This document shows, in pieces, positions 23,167 through 33,920 of a stretch of DNA of 64,000 nucleotides (its first letter is position 1; the number at the start of each line of letters is the position of its first letter). A program made the position numbers and the translations under genes. Origin of the DNA: Grammothele lineata. Taxonomy: Eukaryota > Basidiomycota > Agaricomycetes > Polyporales > Polyporaceae. The notes below the pieces were generated by a model. It was not told the DNA's origin. It saw only the letters and a program-made list of their open reading frames with translations, and did no database searches. Where the stretch lies: assembly GCA_002150815.3 (NCBI GenBank), contig NDFF03000382.1, positions 1-64,000 on the forward strand. The letters run 5' to 3'.

Positions 23167-23595
23167 TCAATCCCACTGTTGAATGCCCGCTGTCGTAAGC
23201 ACCTAGCAGCGATTACAGGGTCATCAGCCATGCACTCACCACGAGTCGTTCTGGTGGGCTCGACTCCGGCACGCGAAGCGCAGACTTCTGTGCTTCCAGC
23301 TGCGCTGCGAGCCGCCCCCCCTGCGGATTCGATGACTTGACGCCCCTGGCCTGCGCCTGTGTCCGTGTGTAGCAGGGAGGCGGACGAGCAATTAGTACAT
23401 TCCTAGACTGTAGAGTGTCGGGGGAGCTCCGCAGACCTCTTTCTGCCGTCTTTCTGCTGCTTCTGCCGCCGCCGCCCGCGGATCGCTGGGCCGTGTGCCT
23501 TGTGCTGAAGACGAGCCCGCATTTGTCGCACTTCCCGAGCCGAGCACCTGGTGGCCGCCAGAGACGGTACCAGGCTTGGAGCAGAGCGAGCCCAT
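23167..23595 (-). CDS. Small VIM (p97/VCP-binding motif) protein, SVIP-like, copy B
   Basis: Three minus-strand exons (23595-23437, 23356-23240, 23175-23167) give 94 residues; the last coding exon is just TGG GAT TGA. The N-terminus MGSLCSKPG is a good N-myristoylation site at Gly2 with a nearby Cys for palmitoylation. Residues RAAAAEAAERR fit the VCP-interacting motif R-x5-AA-x2-R, and RRQKEAQARG follows, as in animal SVIP (small VCP/p97-interacting protein). The C-terminus NPQGGRLAAQLEAQK...ERLVWD is shared with copy A. By analogy it would be a membrane-anchored p97/Cdc48 adaptor acting in ER-associated degradation. The motif is seen directly; the SVIP assignment is inference, as similarity outside the motif is limited. 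Confidence 0.72.
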
Positions 23596-23971
23596 CGTCG
23601 ACGTCGCACCGTGGACAGTGGTGCGTTGTAGAAGAGCCGCGTCGAGACAGCCGCTGCGGATGTCCTCGGGTTCTAGGCAGTGTGATGCCGAGAGTTTCGA
23701 GAGCCCCCGTCGTTTATTTATTCCGGGAATCACCCTGGCGGAACTTCCTCCACCACGCACATACAGAGACGTCTAACGTCTGCTGCTAGCAATTCAATAT
23801 TTTCCGCCCCTTTAGAGAAATGGCGATACTCGCTGCGTCATGTTCTGAGTCTTTTGACGCCGGGACGGCGTCAGAGTGCGGGCAAACTAGAATATGAGCA
23901 ATATAGTACAGTACATGTGGCCTAGCGTCGTCCCTCCGACCCTGAAAACGCCTCCGATACTCAATCAGGAT
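23596..23971. other. Intergenic region
   Basis: Promoter side of VIM-protein copy B and 3' flank of the next minus-strand gene. The reading frame upstream of copy B remains open to 23760, but the MGSLC start is preferred. Nothing else is recognised. Confidence 0.45.
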
Positions 23972-24847
23972 TCAGACATGGGGAGGAGAGTCCGAAACGC
24001 TGAGATATGCCCCTCGGTCGTCTCGCGAGGAATAGTTGCGTCCCGTATCACCCATGCGGATGTCCTCAGGCTGTCTCTGGGGTGTCCAGGCCTGAGATAG
24101 ATCAAAAGAATTGACTAATTGAATCCGACGGCATGAGTGGCCGTAGAGCTCACCTCCCACCATCTTCTGCTCGCGCTCCAGAACAAGCTCGTGTCGAATC
24201 CTGCCTTCAGCATGCGACCCTTGATTCCCGCTCCGAGCAGGAGCCCGAACACCGTGAGCAAGAACAGAGTGACAACGAGTTGGTCGCGTGGCGAATCCCT
24301 CTCTGCAGGCGCATGGGTCATTGGACAAACGATGGCGCAATCCAGGGAAATAAATACACAGTGGTAAATCAGCAATACGGCACGCCATGATGTCAGAACG
24401 GGACATACGGAAACAACGAGCCTCGATATCACCCTCCTTCCCGGTCGCAGTGTCCGGGTTCGCATCCCCGATAGACGCGCCGGCGCACTTAGGCAGGTTC
24501 TGGTTGTGACACCACTGCTTCGTGCACGAAAGGCACGGCTTACTCGGGTCGTCCGGGATGTCCATGCGGAGGATCGTGTAATTGGATCCGAAGCAGATGC
24601 CTACGCACATGCCGCATTGTAGCAGTATATCAAGAGCCTGAAGGGGGGTTGGAACTCACATTTGCAGAAGTTGGTGGCCTCCCATTTGTTTCCGAGCGCT
24701 GCATTGACGGACGGCTACTTGCACCTCCATGAGTAAGGCACACGTGAGAACGAGACGTATCCAGACGTTGCTCACAGAGAACAGGAATAGGAGGAACAGC
24801 CAGCACATGAGCGAGCCTGTGCGCCGCGACGTCGCTGCGCAAGCCAT
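23972..24847 (-). CDS. Cys-rich single-pass membrane protein, fungal conserved
   Basis: Five minus-strand exons (24847-24776, 24714-24660, 24600-24409, 24302-24154, 24091-23972) sum to 588 nt, 195 residues. The N-terminus (SLMCWLFLLFLFS) is a signal sequence. The ectodomain has ALGNKWEATNFCKCICFGSN, then DPSKPCLSCTKQWCHNQNLP and TATGKEGDIEARCFQRDSPR, with eight or more Cys. A transmembrane helix follows (LVVTLFLLTVFGLLLGAGI), then a polar tail ending SVSDSPPHV. I recall similar fungal proteins with the CT-QWC and GKEGDIEARCF motifs but no established function. An in-frame ATG at 24898 would lengthen the N-terminus by 17 residues. It diverges from ARP1 over about 236 bp, suggesting a shared promoter. 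Confidence 0.75.
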
Positions 24848-25083
24848 GGTCCAAGCCCGGGTCGTCGCAGTTGTGAGCAGAGAGACAGGAGTGAGCAACG
24901 CGAAACGCTGAACGCGCGTCTCTAGATTCTGCTCTCTCCGCCCCGGACATCCTCCGTCGACGTCTCGCTGGGCTTCTTGCTCCTTCTCGCCTGACGCGTC
25001 ATAGCCTACTGCTCGCCTCTGCTAATCTTGTGGATAGCTTACTAGACCCTAGACCTAACGGCGGAACCGCGTACAGCTCGGGA

Positions 25084-26690
25084 ATGGCGACTGAGTTCGA
25101 GGACGTCCTCACGAACCAGCCTGTAGTGATCGACAATGTTCGTCCTCTTGTGTCGTGCTAGTTATCGGTTCTAAAGGGTACGAATCTTATGCTTGTCGCG
25201 TGCTTCAGGGCTCGGGGACGATCAAGGCAGGATTTGCAGGCCAGGATCATCCGAAATGCTTCTTCCCGTCTTTGTGCGTATCCCAAAGCTATGGTTCTGT
25301 TGCGACGCGCATGCACCGGCGTCGATATTGATGCGTATTGTCCGTTCAGTGTTGGGCGACCGAAACATGTCCGTGTTATGGCTGGCGCGCTCGAGGGCGA
25401 CGTATTCATTGGCCGTAAAGCACAAGAGGCTCGTGGACTGCTCAAGATCAAGTACCCCATGGAGCACGGGATTGTTACTGACTGGGATGACATGGAGCGA
25501 ATATGGAGCTGGGTATACGCGGAGGAACTCGGCACGCTGAGCGAAGAGGTGTGTTGTATCGTCGTTCACTCTGACATAGTTCGTCTCACGGAGGAACACA
25601 GCACCCAGTACTGCTCACTGAGGCGCCACTAAACCCACGGCATAACCGCGATGTCGCTGCCCAAATATTTTTCGACACATTCAATGTCCCTGCGCTGTAT
25701 ATCTCTGTCCAAGCTGTATTGTCACTGTACGTTATGCTGCCAAGTTTTCTACAACACGCTCACATATTTCCTTGCTAGGTATTCTTCTGGTCGGACAACA
25801 GGTATCGTTCTCGACTCCGGCGACGGTGTAACGCATGCAGTGCCCGTATTCGAGGGATTTTCTATGCCACATGCTATTCGGAGAGTGGATGTAGCCGGCC
25901 GGTGAGTCCAGCGCATCGACATTGAAATCACACATTTTCATGTGGCTGGGTGAAGGGACGTTACCGATCACCTGCAGTTACTCCTTCGTAAAGCTGGTCA
26001 CCACCTACACACCACTGCAGAGAGGGAAGTTGTTCGGACGATTAAGGAGAAGTGTTGTTACGTCGCTCTCAACCCCGCAAAGGAGGAGAAGGACTCATTA
26101 GGCCGGAGTGAGGAGTTCCGCTTACCGGACGGCAACGCGGTTCAGGTGTGTGCGGAATTTGTTCATGTCCGCTCTGGTATGACATACCCTCCTCCAGTTG
26201 GGACCTGAACGGTTCCGTGCTCCCGAAATCTTGTTCAATCCTGAGCTTATCGGCCAAGAGTACGCTGGTGTACACCAAGTCGTGGTGGATTCTATCAACC
26301 GTGTGGATCTTGACTTGCGAAAGAGCCTGTTCTCAAACATTGTCCTCAGTGGTGGCAGCACTCTTTGTCGCGGTACGTTGTGGCACTGCACTATATTGTC
26401 GTGTGCTCACACCTGTTACACAAACGAAGGTTTCGGAGATCGTTTACTCAACGAGGTCAAGAAACTCGCGTTAAAGGATATTAAGATCAAGATCTATGCA
26501 CCCCCCGAACGCAAGTACTCCACATGGATCGGCGGATCCATTTTGGCTGGCCTGAACACTTTCAAGAAGGTATGTTGGCCTCCGGCCATGGAAAATCATT
26601 GTAGTTTATTTACGTGCCCGGCAGATGTGGGTCTCAGCGGAAGAGTATCAGGAAGATCCGGACATCATTCACAAGAAACTGGGTTTCTAA
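25084..26690 (+). CDS. ARP1: Actin-related protein 1 (centractin), dynactin subunit
   Basis: Nine exons (25084-25137, 25209-25273, 25350-25548, 25602-25726, 25779-25901, 25956-26145, 26198-26372, 26430-26569, 26625-26690) sum to 1137 nt, 378 residues, the usual Arp1 length. Actin-fold motifs are intact: [20 protein letters not shown] and VGRPKH near the N-terminus, [51 protein letters not shown] (phosphate-2 loop), [18 protein letters not shown] (adenosine loop) and the C-terminal [12 protein letters not shown] and KKLGF. The [15 protein letters not shown] segment and the C-terminus point to Arp1 rather than actin. Arp1 forms the short filament of dynactin, which links dynein to cargo; in filamentous fungi it is needed for nuclear migration. 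Confidence 0.95.
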
Positions 26691-27032
26691 GTGGTTCTTC
26701 GAGTATTTTCGCTGGCGTATTGGCGCTTCTCGATGGTTGGTCGGTAGAACATATACTTCCCATAGCTATGATACCCGACATGTAGTATGCACTCCTAATG
26801 CTGTTTTGCAAGTCAATCTTGCGTGAGCTCCAGTAGCCTACCCAGAAGGAGACATCCTAATCATCAAGCTAGGAGAATGTGCGATCCGCATGCGCATAAA
26901 GTTCATGAGCATTGAAGAATAGGGAGAGCGGGCATAAATGATAGGATACAGCTGCAAAGAACTTGCGCGATGTGCGGATATGCATGAGATGCGATGCGAC
27001 AGAGCCCCGAAAAAGTACAGTGCGCCCAACCA
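26691..27032. other. Convergent 3' intergenic region
   Basis: Shared 3' flank of ARP1 (plus strand) and the eS24 gene (minus strand). No gene, RNA or repeat seen. Confidence 0.55.
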
Positions 27033-27761
27033 TTACTTGCCCTTCTTGGGGGGCTCGGAAGCCTTGGCCTTTTTGGTGCCACGGAACTAAGAGAGGGAAT
27101 GTTCAGGATATCTTCACGATCGAAAAAAGAAAAAAACACGCCTTCTTCGCACGGTTCTTGCGCTCCTTGCGAAGCTTCCGGTTGGTCTTCGGTGGCGCCG
27201 TCATCAGGCCAGACTAACGCGACGCGATAAACATTAGGCCTAGCACAGAGAAGGTAGCATGAGGGGTACATACCCGAATCAACCGGTACTTCGGCTCGAA
27301 CTTCTTCTGCGATGCCTCGTCGTCGTAGATCAGACCAAAGCCTGTGCTCCGTCCACCACCGAAGACCGTCCGTAGACCAAAGGTGACGACGCGCGTCTTC
27401 TCTGTCTTGTAAATCTGGGCAAGACGCTCCGAGAGCTCATCCTTGGAGACGTTGGCGCGGTTGGGGTGGAGGACATCGACAATAAACTGGCGACGCGCCA
27501 GGAGACGGTTGGTGATGAATTTGCGGGTGCGGATGGTTACCGGTGCTGAGTTGTCGGCCTGCATATTCGGGGAGATCAGGGAGGGAGAAGAGGGGGGGAG
27601 AGCAGGTCGTCAGACAATCCGTCTTTAGAGAGTCAATCCGCCGCCAAGTACATCCACATGCCAAACGATCCATCCAACCCTCTCCAGCCATCGTCTCGCC
27701 AATTCACGTCGCCCAACACCCTAGTAAACATCCAGCATACTGTCGGAGAGACACTCACCAT
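27033..27761 (-). CDS. RPS24: Ribosomal protein eS24
   Basis: Four minus-strand exons (27761-27759, 27558-27274, 27213-27142, 27086-27033) sum to 414 nt, 137 residues. The start codon stands alone in its own 3-nt coding exon, followed by a 200-nt intron; exon 2 begins [20 protein letters not shown], the conserved N-terminus. The rest has [37 protein letters not shown] and the basic C-terminus [18 protein letters not shown] then FRGTKKAKA. The intron between the last two exons (27087-27141) reads GCGTGT...TTAG, so it appears to be a GC-AG intron; no GT donor keeps the conserved KKFRGT joint. The protein belongs to the 40S subunit. Confidence 0.95.
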
Positions 27762-28064
27762 GATGGGCTCCCCGCTTTTGTGTCCTTTACCTTGAAGTCG
27801 TTTTGGCCTTGAGGGATTGCCTGTGCGCCAGGATGCTGACCAAACAGGGCAATACACCGATCGATAGAATGGCGCGCGTAGCAAATAGTTACAAATACAT
27901 GAGTGGCTGTAGTGTCTCACCATCTATCTCATATTAATAAGCGCGCAGTTCTGTACATACCCTGCTTTCTCGAGGAGGAGCTCAACTTTTACTTATTATC
28001 AAGTTCCTTGTCGCGATCCCCCTCTTCTTACAAGTCGAAGAGAGTCATCACTCACAGCACTCAG
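27762..28064. other. Promoter region of the eS24 gene
   Basis: Upstream flank of the minus-strand eS24 gene. Nothing else is recognised. Confidence 0.45.
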
Positions 28065-28290
28065 ATGCAATCGCTTATCATCATTGGTAGAGAGAATCTC
28101 GAGATCCTGACGACTCTGATTCGCCTTCGGAACGCTGCGAATTCTCCAACCTATACGCCAAGATTAATGAACGAGGTGGGTCACAGTCTCCATGCAAGCG
28201 TATTGACATTCTCGTGCTCAACAGTCTTCAATCTGGGCGGCGGACATTCTAGACCGAGAAACGAGTATCATTAGTAGGTATGGGTCATAG
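28065..28290 (+). CDS. Possible small hypothetical protein
   Basis: A weak model: exons 28065-28175 and 28225-28290 join in frame at a GTGGGT...CAACAG intron to give 58 residues (MQSLIIIGRENLEILTTLIR near the start, ending ILDRETSIISRYGS). The support is only the clean in-frame intron and a balanced composition; no family is recognised and no homologue can be named. It could be chance. Confidence 0.22.
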
Positions 28291-29188
28291 TACCGGTGTT
28301 AGCCAACGCGCTGTTGCACCCTTAGTCTTATCTAGAGTTCACTAGGTGAAAGGTGATGTGTCAGTGCGATTGCTAGTAGTGAAGAGGATAGAATTTTAGA
28401 TTCTTGGAGTCAGGTGTGTTCGAGAAAGGTGTTACTGGATGAGACTAGGGGGTGCCGGACTCCCATCGCCGTATGTGTATCGTACCGGGTTTTTGCTACA
28501 TGCAACTAAACGCTTCGCAAATGGTTTGGAGTTGAAGCGAAGTCGTGTATGCCTTATCGCAGCGCACCTCTTCGGGCCTATACTAACTTACGCATTGAGA
28601 TTGCCTGAAGTCTACGAGAAATGATGCCCGGAATATGTGTGTGCAGCACATTTGTCGGAGCTTTCGAGCTCGTTCTATGAAGGCTATTTACAAGCTCTGC
28701 TTCGTGTCCTCATAGCATTGCCCCCTTCGTCTTGGGCTGTCGGGTTCAACGGGTGCGAACAATATTCGCACTCTCAGCGCTGCAATCTCTCGCGGACGTA
28801 CTTCATCCACCGCTGTCTGTACTACAACACAGCTGAAGGGGATAGCGAATATCATAGATGCTCCAGGCTATTGGACATCATCGTGGTCTGGTACTAAGGC
28901 ACTCAGGTTTTCGCCTTCTACACTGAACCGCGGCTTATGCGGCCACTATAAGCGCGCAGCACAGTTCTTGAACGCACCGGCGTAGGGAAGCATGATTGTA
29001 AGTTCGCGTACAGGGTATCAGGGTAGTCTGCGATCTAAAGCCGCATACAGATGAGTCATATTCAGCATAGCAAACATCGACAACAAGGCAATACAAAACC
29101 ACGAGTAGAGTAGGACATAGATATGTGTGCTGAGAAAGCAAGGTATACGGGAAGCGACAAGCGACAGGCACGGGCGTTACGGAGCTCG
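28291..29188. other. Intergenic region
   Basis: About 900 bases before the 3' end of the RasGEF gene. Short open frames only; no RNA gene, repeat or recognisable protein. Confidence 0.45.
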
Positions 29189-32100
29189 TTAATTCCAGGA
29201 GAAGTTCAACAGCTTGCGGAAGATAGCGGCGTCCTTGTGGTTCGGGTCCCGAGACGATATGCGAGGAACGCCTACCCGGACATTGTCGTCGTAGTCCAAG
29301 TCAGGCAGGGCTATACGAGTGCGTTGCATCTAACGGAACTAATGAGAAATGTTTGTTCGGAGGTACCAGGGAGTGACGAACCTCGTAATCCATGAGAACA
29401 TCCTCCTGCTGGATTAAAAACAACTCGCGGATCTTCTGGCGGTCGGGGAATCGGTCGTATTCGCCGCTCTCGCGGCAGCCCTTCTGGCACTGAACGATCG
29501 TGTCGATGAACCGGGCCATCATGTTGAACTTCGCCCAATGAATCTTGCCGGGATCGTCGTCGTGGTAGTCGGGGTTCCCTTCGTGGGCGCGAATGAGGTC
29601 GGAGAGATGAATCTCCCTACACACCCCAATCAACACCTTGAACATACAGTGAGGGTCGGAAATACTCACAATGCGGGTATACAAGCGCCCTTCGTGTTCC
29701 GCAATGCCATCCGGTACTTCTGATGTGAGCGTATCGACTGAAGTAATTGGTCCCATTGTTGGAAGTTCTTCCAGTGCTCGCTCGACTTCGTGCGCAAGAG
29801 TTCCAACGATTCGTCGCCCTCAAAGGTTGCGCTGTTGATCCCGGCGATGATCGCGCGGAGGCCCGAGTAATTGTGAAGGTTCCGCAGCCGGTTTGCAACG
29901 TCGATGAACTTCTCAATTTGCCTCGCCCGCGCCTTCGGCTTGTCGTGACAAAGGATCAATGACACAACCCTGCACCGACTCGGTCAGCCAGATCAGCACA
30001 CATCAATGATACCAGATATACCATTCTCCAAAGTGATTTGAGATGAGGTTGTACACGGTGATCGGGTCAGACTCCGTGTCCTTCTTGCCTTGCACGAGCA
30101 CATGCTGAAGCCAATGCCGAGGCTGTAACGCACAATCCGTTGAGAACTGCCCATTACTAGATTAACGCGGGACATACCTCGATGCGTAGGAAAAACTGGC
30201 ATTGTATCCGCGTCATCTCCTGTGCAATATCGGCAGGATCGCAGAGGTGAAGCGCGTGACTCGCGTTCTGCAGAGTGCGAAGGATATGCTTGGTAGACAA
30301 CTGTTGCATTGGACCGCCGTATGCATTGTCGCTCACTACACTGCTCGAGGGTTGGGGAACTGCGATCAAGGCTTTCGCTGACAACGGTAGGCTGGCCTTG
30401 CGTTCTCGGGTGAATCCTGAATGTGATGTTGGCGGATTTGTCGATCCATTGTCGATGAGAAGGGGTGAAGGACTGGCAGAGCGTTGAGAAACAGAATGGT
30501 CCATAAGAAAAGAATGCTCCTCGTCCGAGATGCTGGATGAATCAGAACTCTCGTCTTCGACCTTGAGGGCCCACGACGCATCCTTGTCTTTCAAACTGGA
30601 GACCATCTCGAGGAAAGGAAGGAATTCAGCGCCGTAATGCAGCAAGTAGGTCTTATTCAGGATGGACTTGATGAGTGCGCCCAGCGCGCTGGAAGCTCCA
30701 GCCACCGCGAAGTCTGTAGGATAGAGGCTAATCCAATGATCTAGCAGTTGACAGATTCTAGCAACCGCTCGTCAGTGAAAAGTAAACGAGACGGAAGAGA
30801 CGTGTCTCACCTCATTTGCGCGTAGCATGCAAACATCGGATCGCCTGCGGGCTGGTCAAGTGCACGCATCCGTTTCTGCATGGCGAGTAGGACGGTGCGC
30901 GGACTGGCGAATCGACGGTAAGTGAGAAGGAAATGTGATATGAATACCGGGTCTGAAACCGATGTTAGTCACCGCAGACAGAACAGGGGTTGGAAGACGG
31001 ACCGTCATCACAAACAGCCATGAAGAGAAGCTTGTTCAAGAGGTCTTCCAGACTCATCCAGGGGGGCGCGCGACTTGAGACTCGGATGAGAGACAAGCAC
31101 GGCAGGATGGAGAGGAGACACTCACGACTCCTTGAGCGAGACATCCCTGACGCCCTCCGACGCCGAGACATCGGTCGTACTCGAAGGTCCTTCGAGGTCC
31201 GGCACGGACGGCGTCGCGTGAAGAGACGTGTGACTGCCGTTGCGGGCGCCATTGAAGACAGCGTGACCCTCACGCTCTTCACGCTTCGACTTCTCGTGCT
31301 CAGAAAGGAGATCGCTCGTTGATCGGGCACGGGTAGGAGACGCCGGTGTAGGCGGAGAGCCCGGATTCGCGCCTCCTGTGGCGAGAGGCAGATGCGGTCC
31401 ACGCACGGTCTGCGACGTCGACTGCGAGGGCGTGTGGGTCGACAGCCGGCCGGTGGGCGAAGGCTGCTGGGACGCATGCACAGAAGACGATGCCGTCGGC
31501 GTTGCGGAAGATGCTCGAGAGATATCCCACGGTGAAGGCGAATTGGCCGTCAGCAGCGCGGGCGAAGCCGGGTTCCGATGCCAGTCTGAGCCGTGCTCTG
31601 CGAACATAGCGCGCGTGAGGGAGGAGAGGTCATCATCGACAGACTGATGGTCCCAACCTTGCTGACGGTAGATCGACTTGAACACCCATTGAAACGCTTT
31701 GCGGATACGCTCCTTGCCCAGCTCGGTGGCCGTAGACACTTCGATGAGTCCTACGTCGTACTTGCCGAGCATGTCCACGGCATCAGAGGGTGGCACTTGT
31801 TGTTCCAGCTCGGACTTGCATGCAAGCACGATACAAGGCGATCGGAAATCCCCAAACGCTCCTATGGCAGACGATGAGTTAGGTCAGAAACCCGCAATGT
31901 GGGGCGAACGTACGCAGGAGCTCCTCGACATGTGCTAGAGATTCCGGTTCAGTTACATCATAGCAAATAATGATGCCGTTCCAGGTATCGGTCGTATCTT
32001 CCCAAATCCCGCGAGCCAGATTGAATGTCGAGACGTCGGCTTCTAGCACACGAAGCCCGCAGTCTACACCGCTCTGTCCCGCAGGAATAACACCTCTCCG

Positions 32101-33176
32101 TGCAGTATCTGCGACACTTTAGAACATGGGATAATAGAGAAGGTCGAGATACGTACAGGTAAACACACCAGTGCCGCCGTTGATGTCCACCTTGATTTTC
32201 TCCGCATGCCCCAAACCATACTGCTTCAGTCCCTTGTGGATGACGGACGATTTGCCGCATCCATGTGGACCTACAACCAACAGCGTAATGTCACGGATGG
32301 CATCCTGGACGATTTAATAAAAATGCGTCGATTGGTGCTGAGTAAGAGGCGGGAATATTGAGCACAGAGATCGCTTGAACACCTCACCTCAGATAATTGT
32401 GTGTGCACCGGCATCAAGATATTCTGTTTCGGGCTCTTAACGCTTAGACTGCTACTGCGTGAAGGCGAAGATGGGGGCGCTGTTCGTCCGATATGCATAG
32501 CGGGAACAGAGTTCTTGGGTTGAAGGCGCGAAGGCATGGGGAGGTCGCCGGGACGCATCGACTGCCGGGGAGCCTGCTTTCCCTTCCGCCGTCTCGCAAA
32601 ATCCTCCGAGCGCTCCATATCAGACTCGTCGAGATCGCGGTCGTCCGTGGTTGTGCTGACACTGGTGCCGCGACTGCGTGGCGAAGGGGAGAAGTTTGCG
32701 GTTGCACGCTTATCGCGGTCCGACCAGGGAGGGCGGAAGGTGCTTGCAGGGGAGTCGGATTGTCGTGAGGGAGGAGCCGGAAGACGGTCGACATCGGCCT
32801 GGGAAGAGCGATATTCGGCCGACAGGGGACTGGGCGATTTCTGCCTCGAGGACGCCATGGGTTTGTGGTTGACGAACGAGTCTACAGATATAGACTTCCT
32901 CAAGGCAGTCGGCGTAGTCATCGTGGGTACCGCTGAAGGATATATGTAGGCCGAAGAAGCAGGACCATCTGGGCTGGAGTGATCGGGGGAGAGTGAGGTG
33001 TGGGCGGTCAAAAAGGTATCTTGGGAGGCATAAGGAGAGAGCGGAGACGGGCGAGAGGAAGGAGAGTCGGGCTTGTGAGGAATATCTGCGCTGAAGAGAT
33101 TGGACGTGTCGGGCATCTGAATCGGTGGGAGAGAAGGGATTCGGGGAAGGTCGAGAGGAGGGGCCTTGGGAGTCAT
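29189..33176 (-). CDS. Ras guanine nucleotide exchange factor with N-terminal P-loop GTPase-like domain
   Basis: Minus-strand multi-exon gene. The first exon (33176 to about 32400) encodes a disordered Ser/Pro-rich region starting MTPKAPPLDLPRIPSLPP. Next comes a Ras-like fold: LLVVGPHGCGKSSVIHKG (P-loop), VLEADVSTFNLARGIWEDT, GIIICYDVTEPESLAHVEEL and SPCIVLACKSELEQQ. DQPAGDP, QLLDHW and ILNKTYLLHYGAEFLPFLEM belong to the RasGEF N-terminal module. The catalytic CDC25-type domain has LRTLQNASHALHLCDPADIA, VVSLILCHDKPKARARQIEK, LHNYSGLRAIIAGINSATFE and EIHLSDLIRAHEGNPDYHDD. The last exon (MQRTRIALPDLDYDDNVRV..., ending LLNFSWN) joins by an intron ending CCGTTAG. The GTPase-like part lacks a clear DxxG and the NKxD motif reads CKSE, so it may bind but not hydrolyse nucleotide. 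It would activate Ras at the membrane. An earlier start at 33449 is possible but less likely. Confidence 0.87.
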
Positions 33177-33920
33177 GATGAGGCGGCGGTGGCGATGTTC
33201 ATGAACGCGACCCGAGACGAGCGACGGGACTGGGTACGAACTCCGTGCCGGAGCAAGAGGGGAGAGGCGAGCTAGGGCAAGCTCGAGAGCAGACCGGTCG
33301 CCCGTTGCAACCAGCTCGACGATGTTCTCGGTCGACCGCCCGTGCCCGTCCCTGGCCTTCTCCCATCGGCGACTATCATGTGACGCTCTCTTGTTCTCTT
33401 GTCCTTTCCCATCTCCCATCTCCCATCTCTCAGCGGCCCCGGCCCCCACCTCGCCCTCCCAGGCAGTGTTCTAACCCATTTACCGCCATGCACAACCGGA
33501 CGCCCCCTCTCAGCTTTATCGGCGTTATTCCCGTTCGGCTGGTTCCTTGCACGGCGCCACGACGCCCATCGTTCGCCCCATGCGTGCTTGTCCTCCTGAG
33601 CTATTCCAGTTTGAATGCTCACCTGTACGTTCTCGCGATCGACGTAGGCGGAGATACCTTCGTCTGCCGAAGATAATGCAACATTCGAAGCGTCAGCATC
33701 CACACACGTATGAACTAATCCGTCTTTAAAGAACCTTCGTATGTCCAGTGTGTGCTACGCGTGTTGTTCGTGAGGCTTGCAGAGCCACTCGCAACGTGTC
33801 TTACGTCCTTCAAGCCGTATGTATACTTGCTTATGCCCCCGCAGAGGAGACCGCACCTTCGTCGTTGTTAGTACTCGACCCTCCCTCTTCATGTTGACAT
33901 CTCCCAGGACCAACTTGAAC
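33177..33920. other. Divergent promoter region
   Basis: About 740 bases between the RasGEF gene (minus) and the four-helix membrane protein gene (plus). CT-rich tracts near 33390-33430 fit fungal leaders. The RasGEF frame stays open on the minus strand to 33449 but with a composition unlike the rest of the protein. Confidence 0.5.

Noticed and set aside
29272..29310. Alternative RasGEF 3' end reading PCLTWTTTTMSG and stopping at 29272
   Set aside because: Using the acceptor CCGTTAG gives a longer, conserved-looking end (MQRTRIALPDLDYDDNVRV to LLNFSWN) in phase with the catalytic domain.
30990..31877. Plus-strand open frames opposite the RasGEF gene
   Set aside because: Arg/Gly-rich shadows of the minus-strand coding exons; no independent motif.
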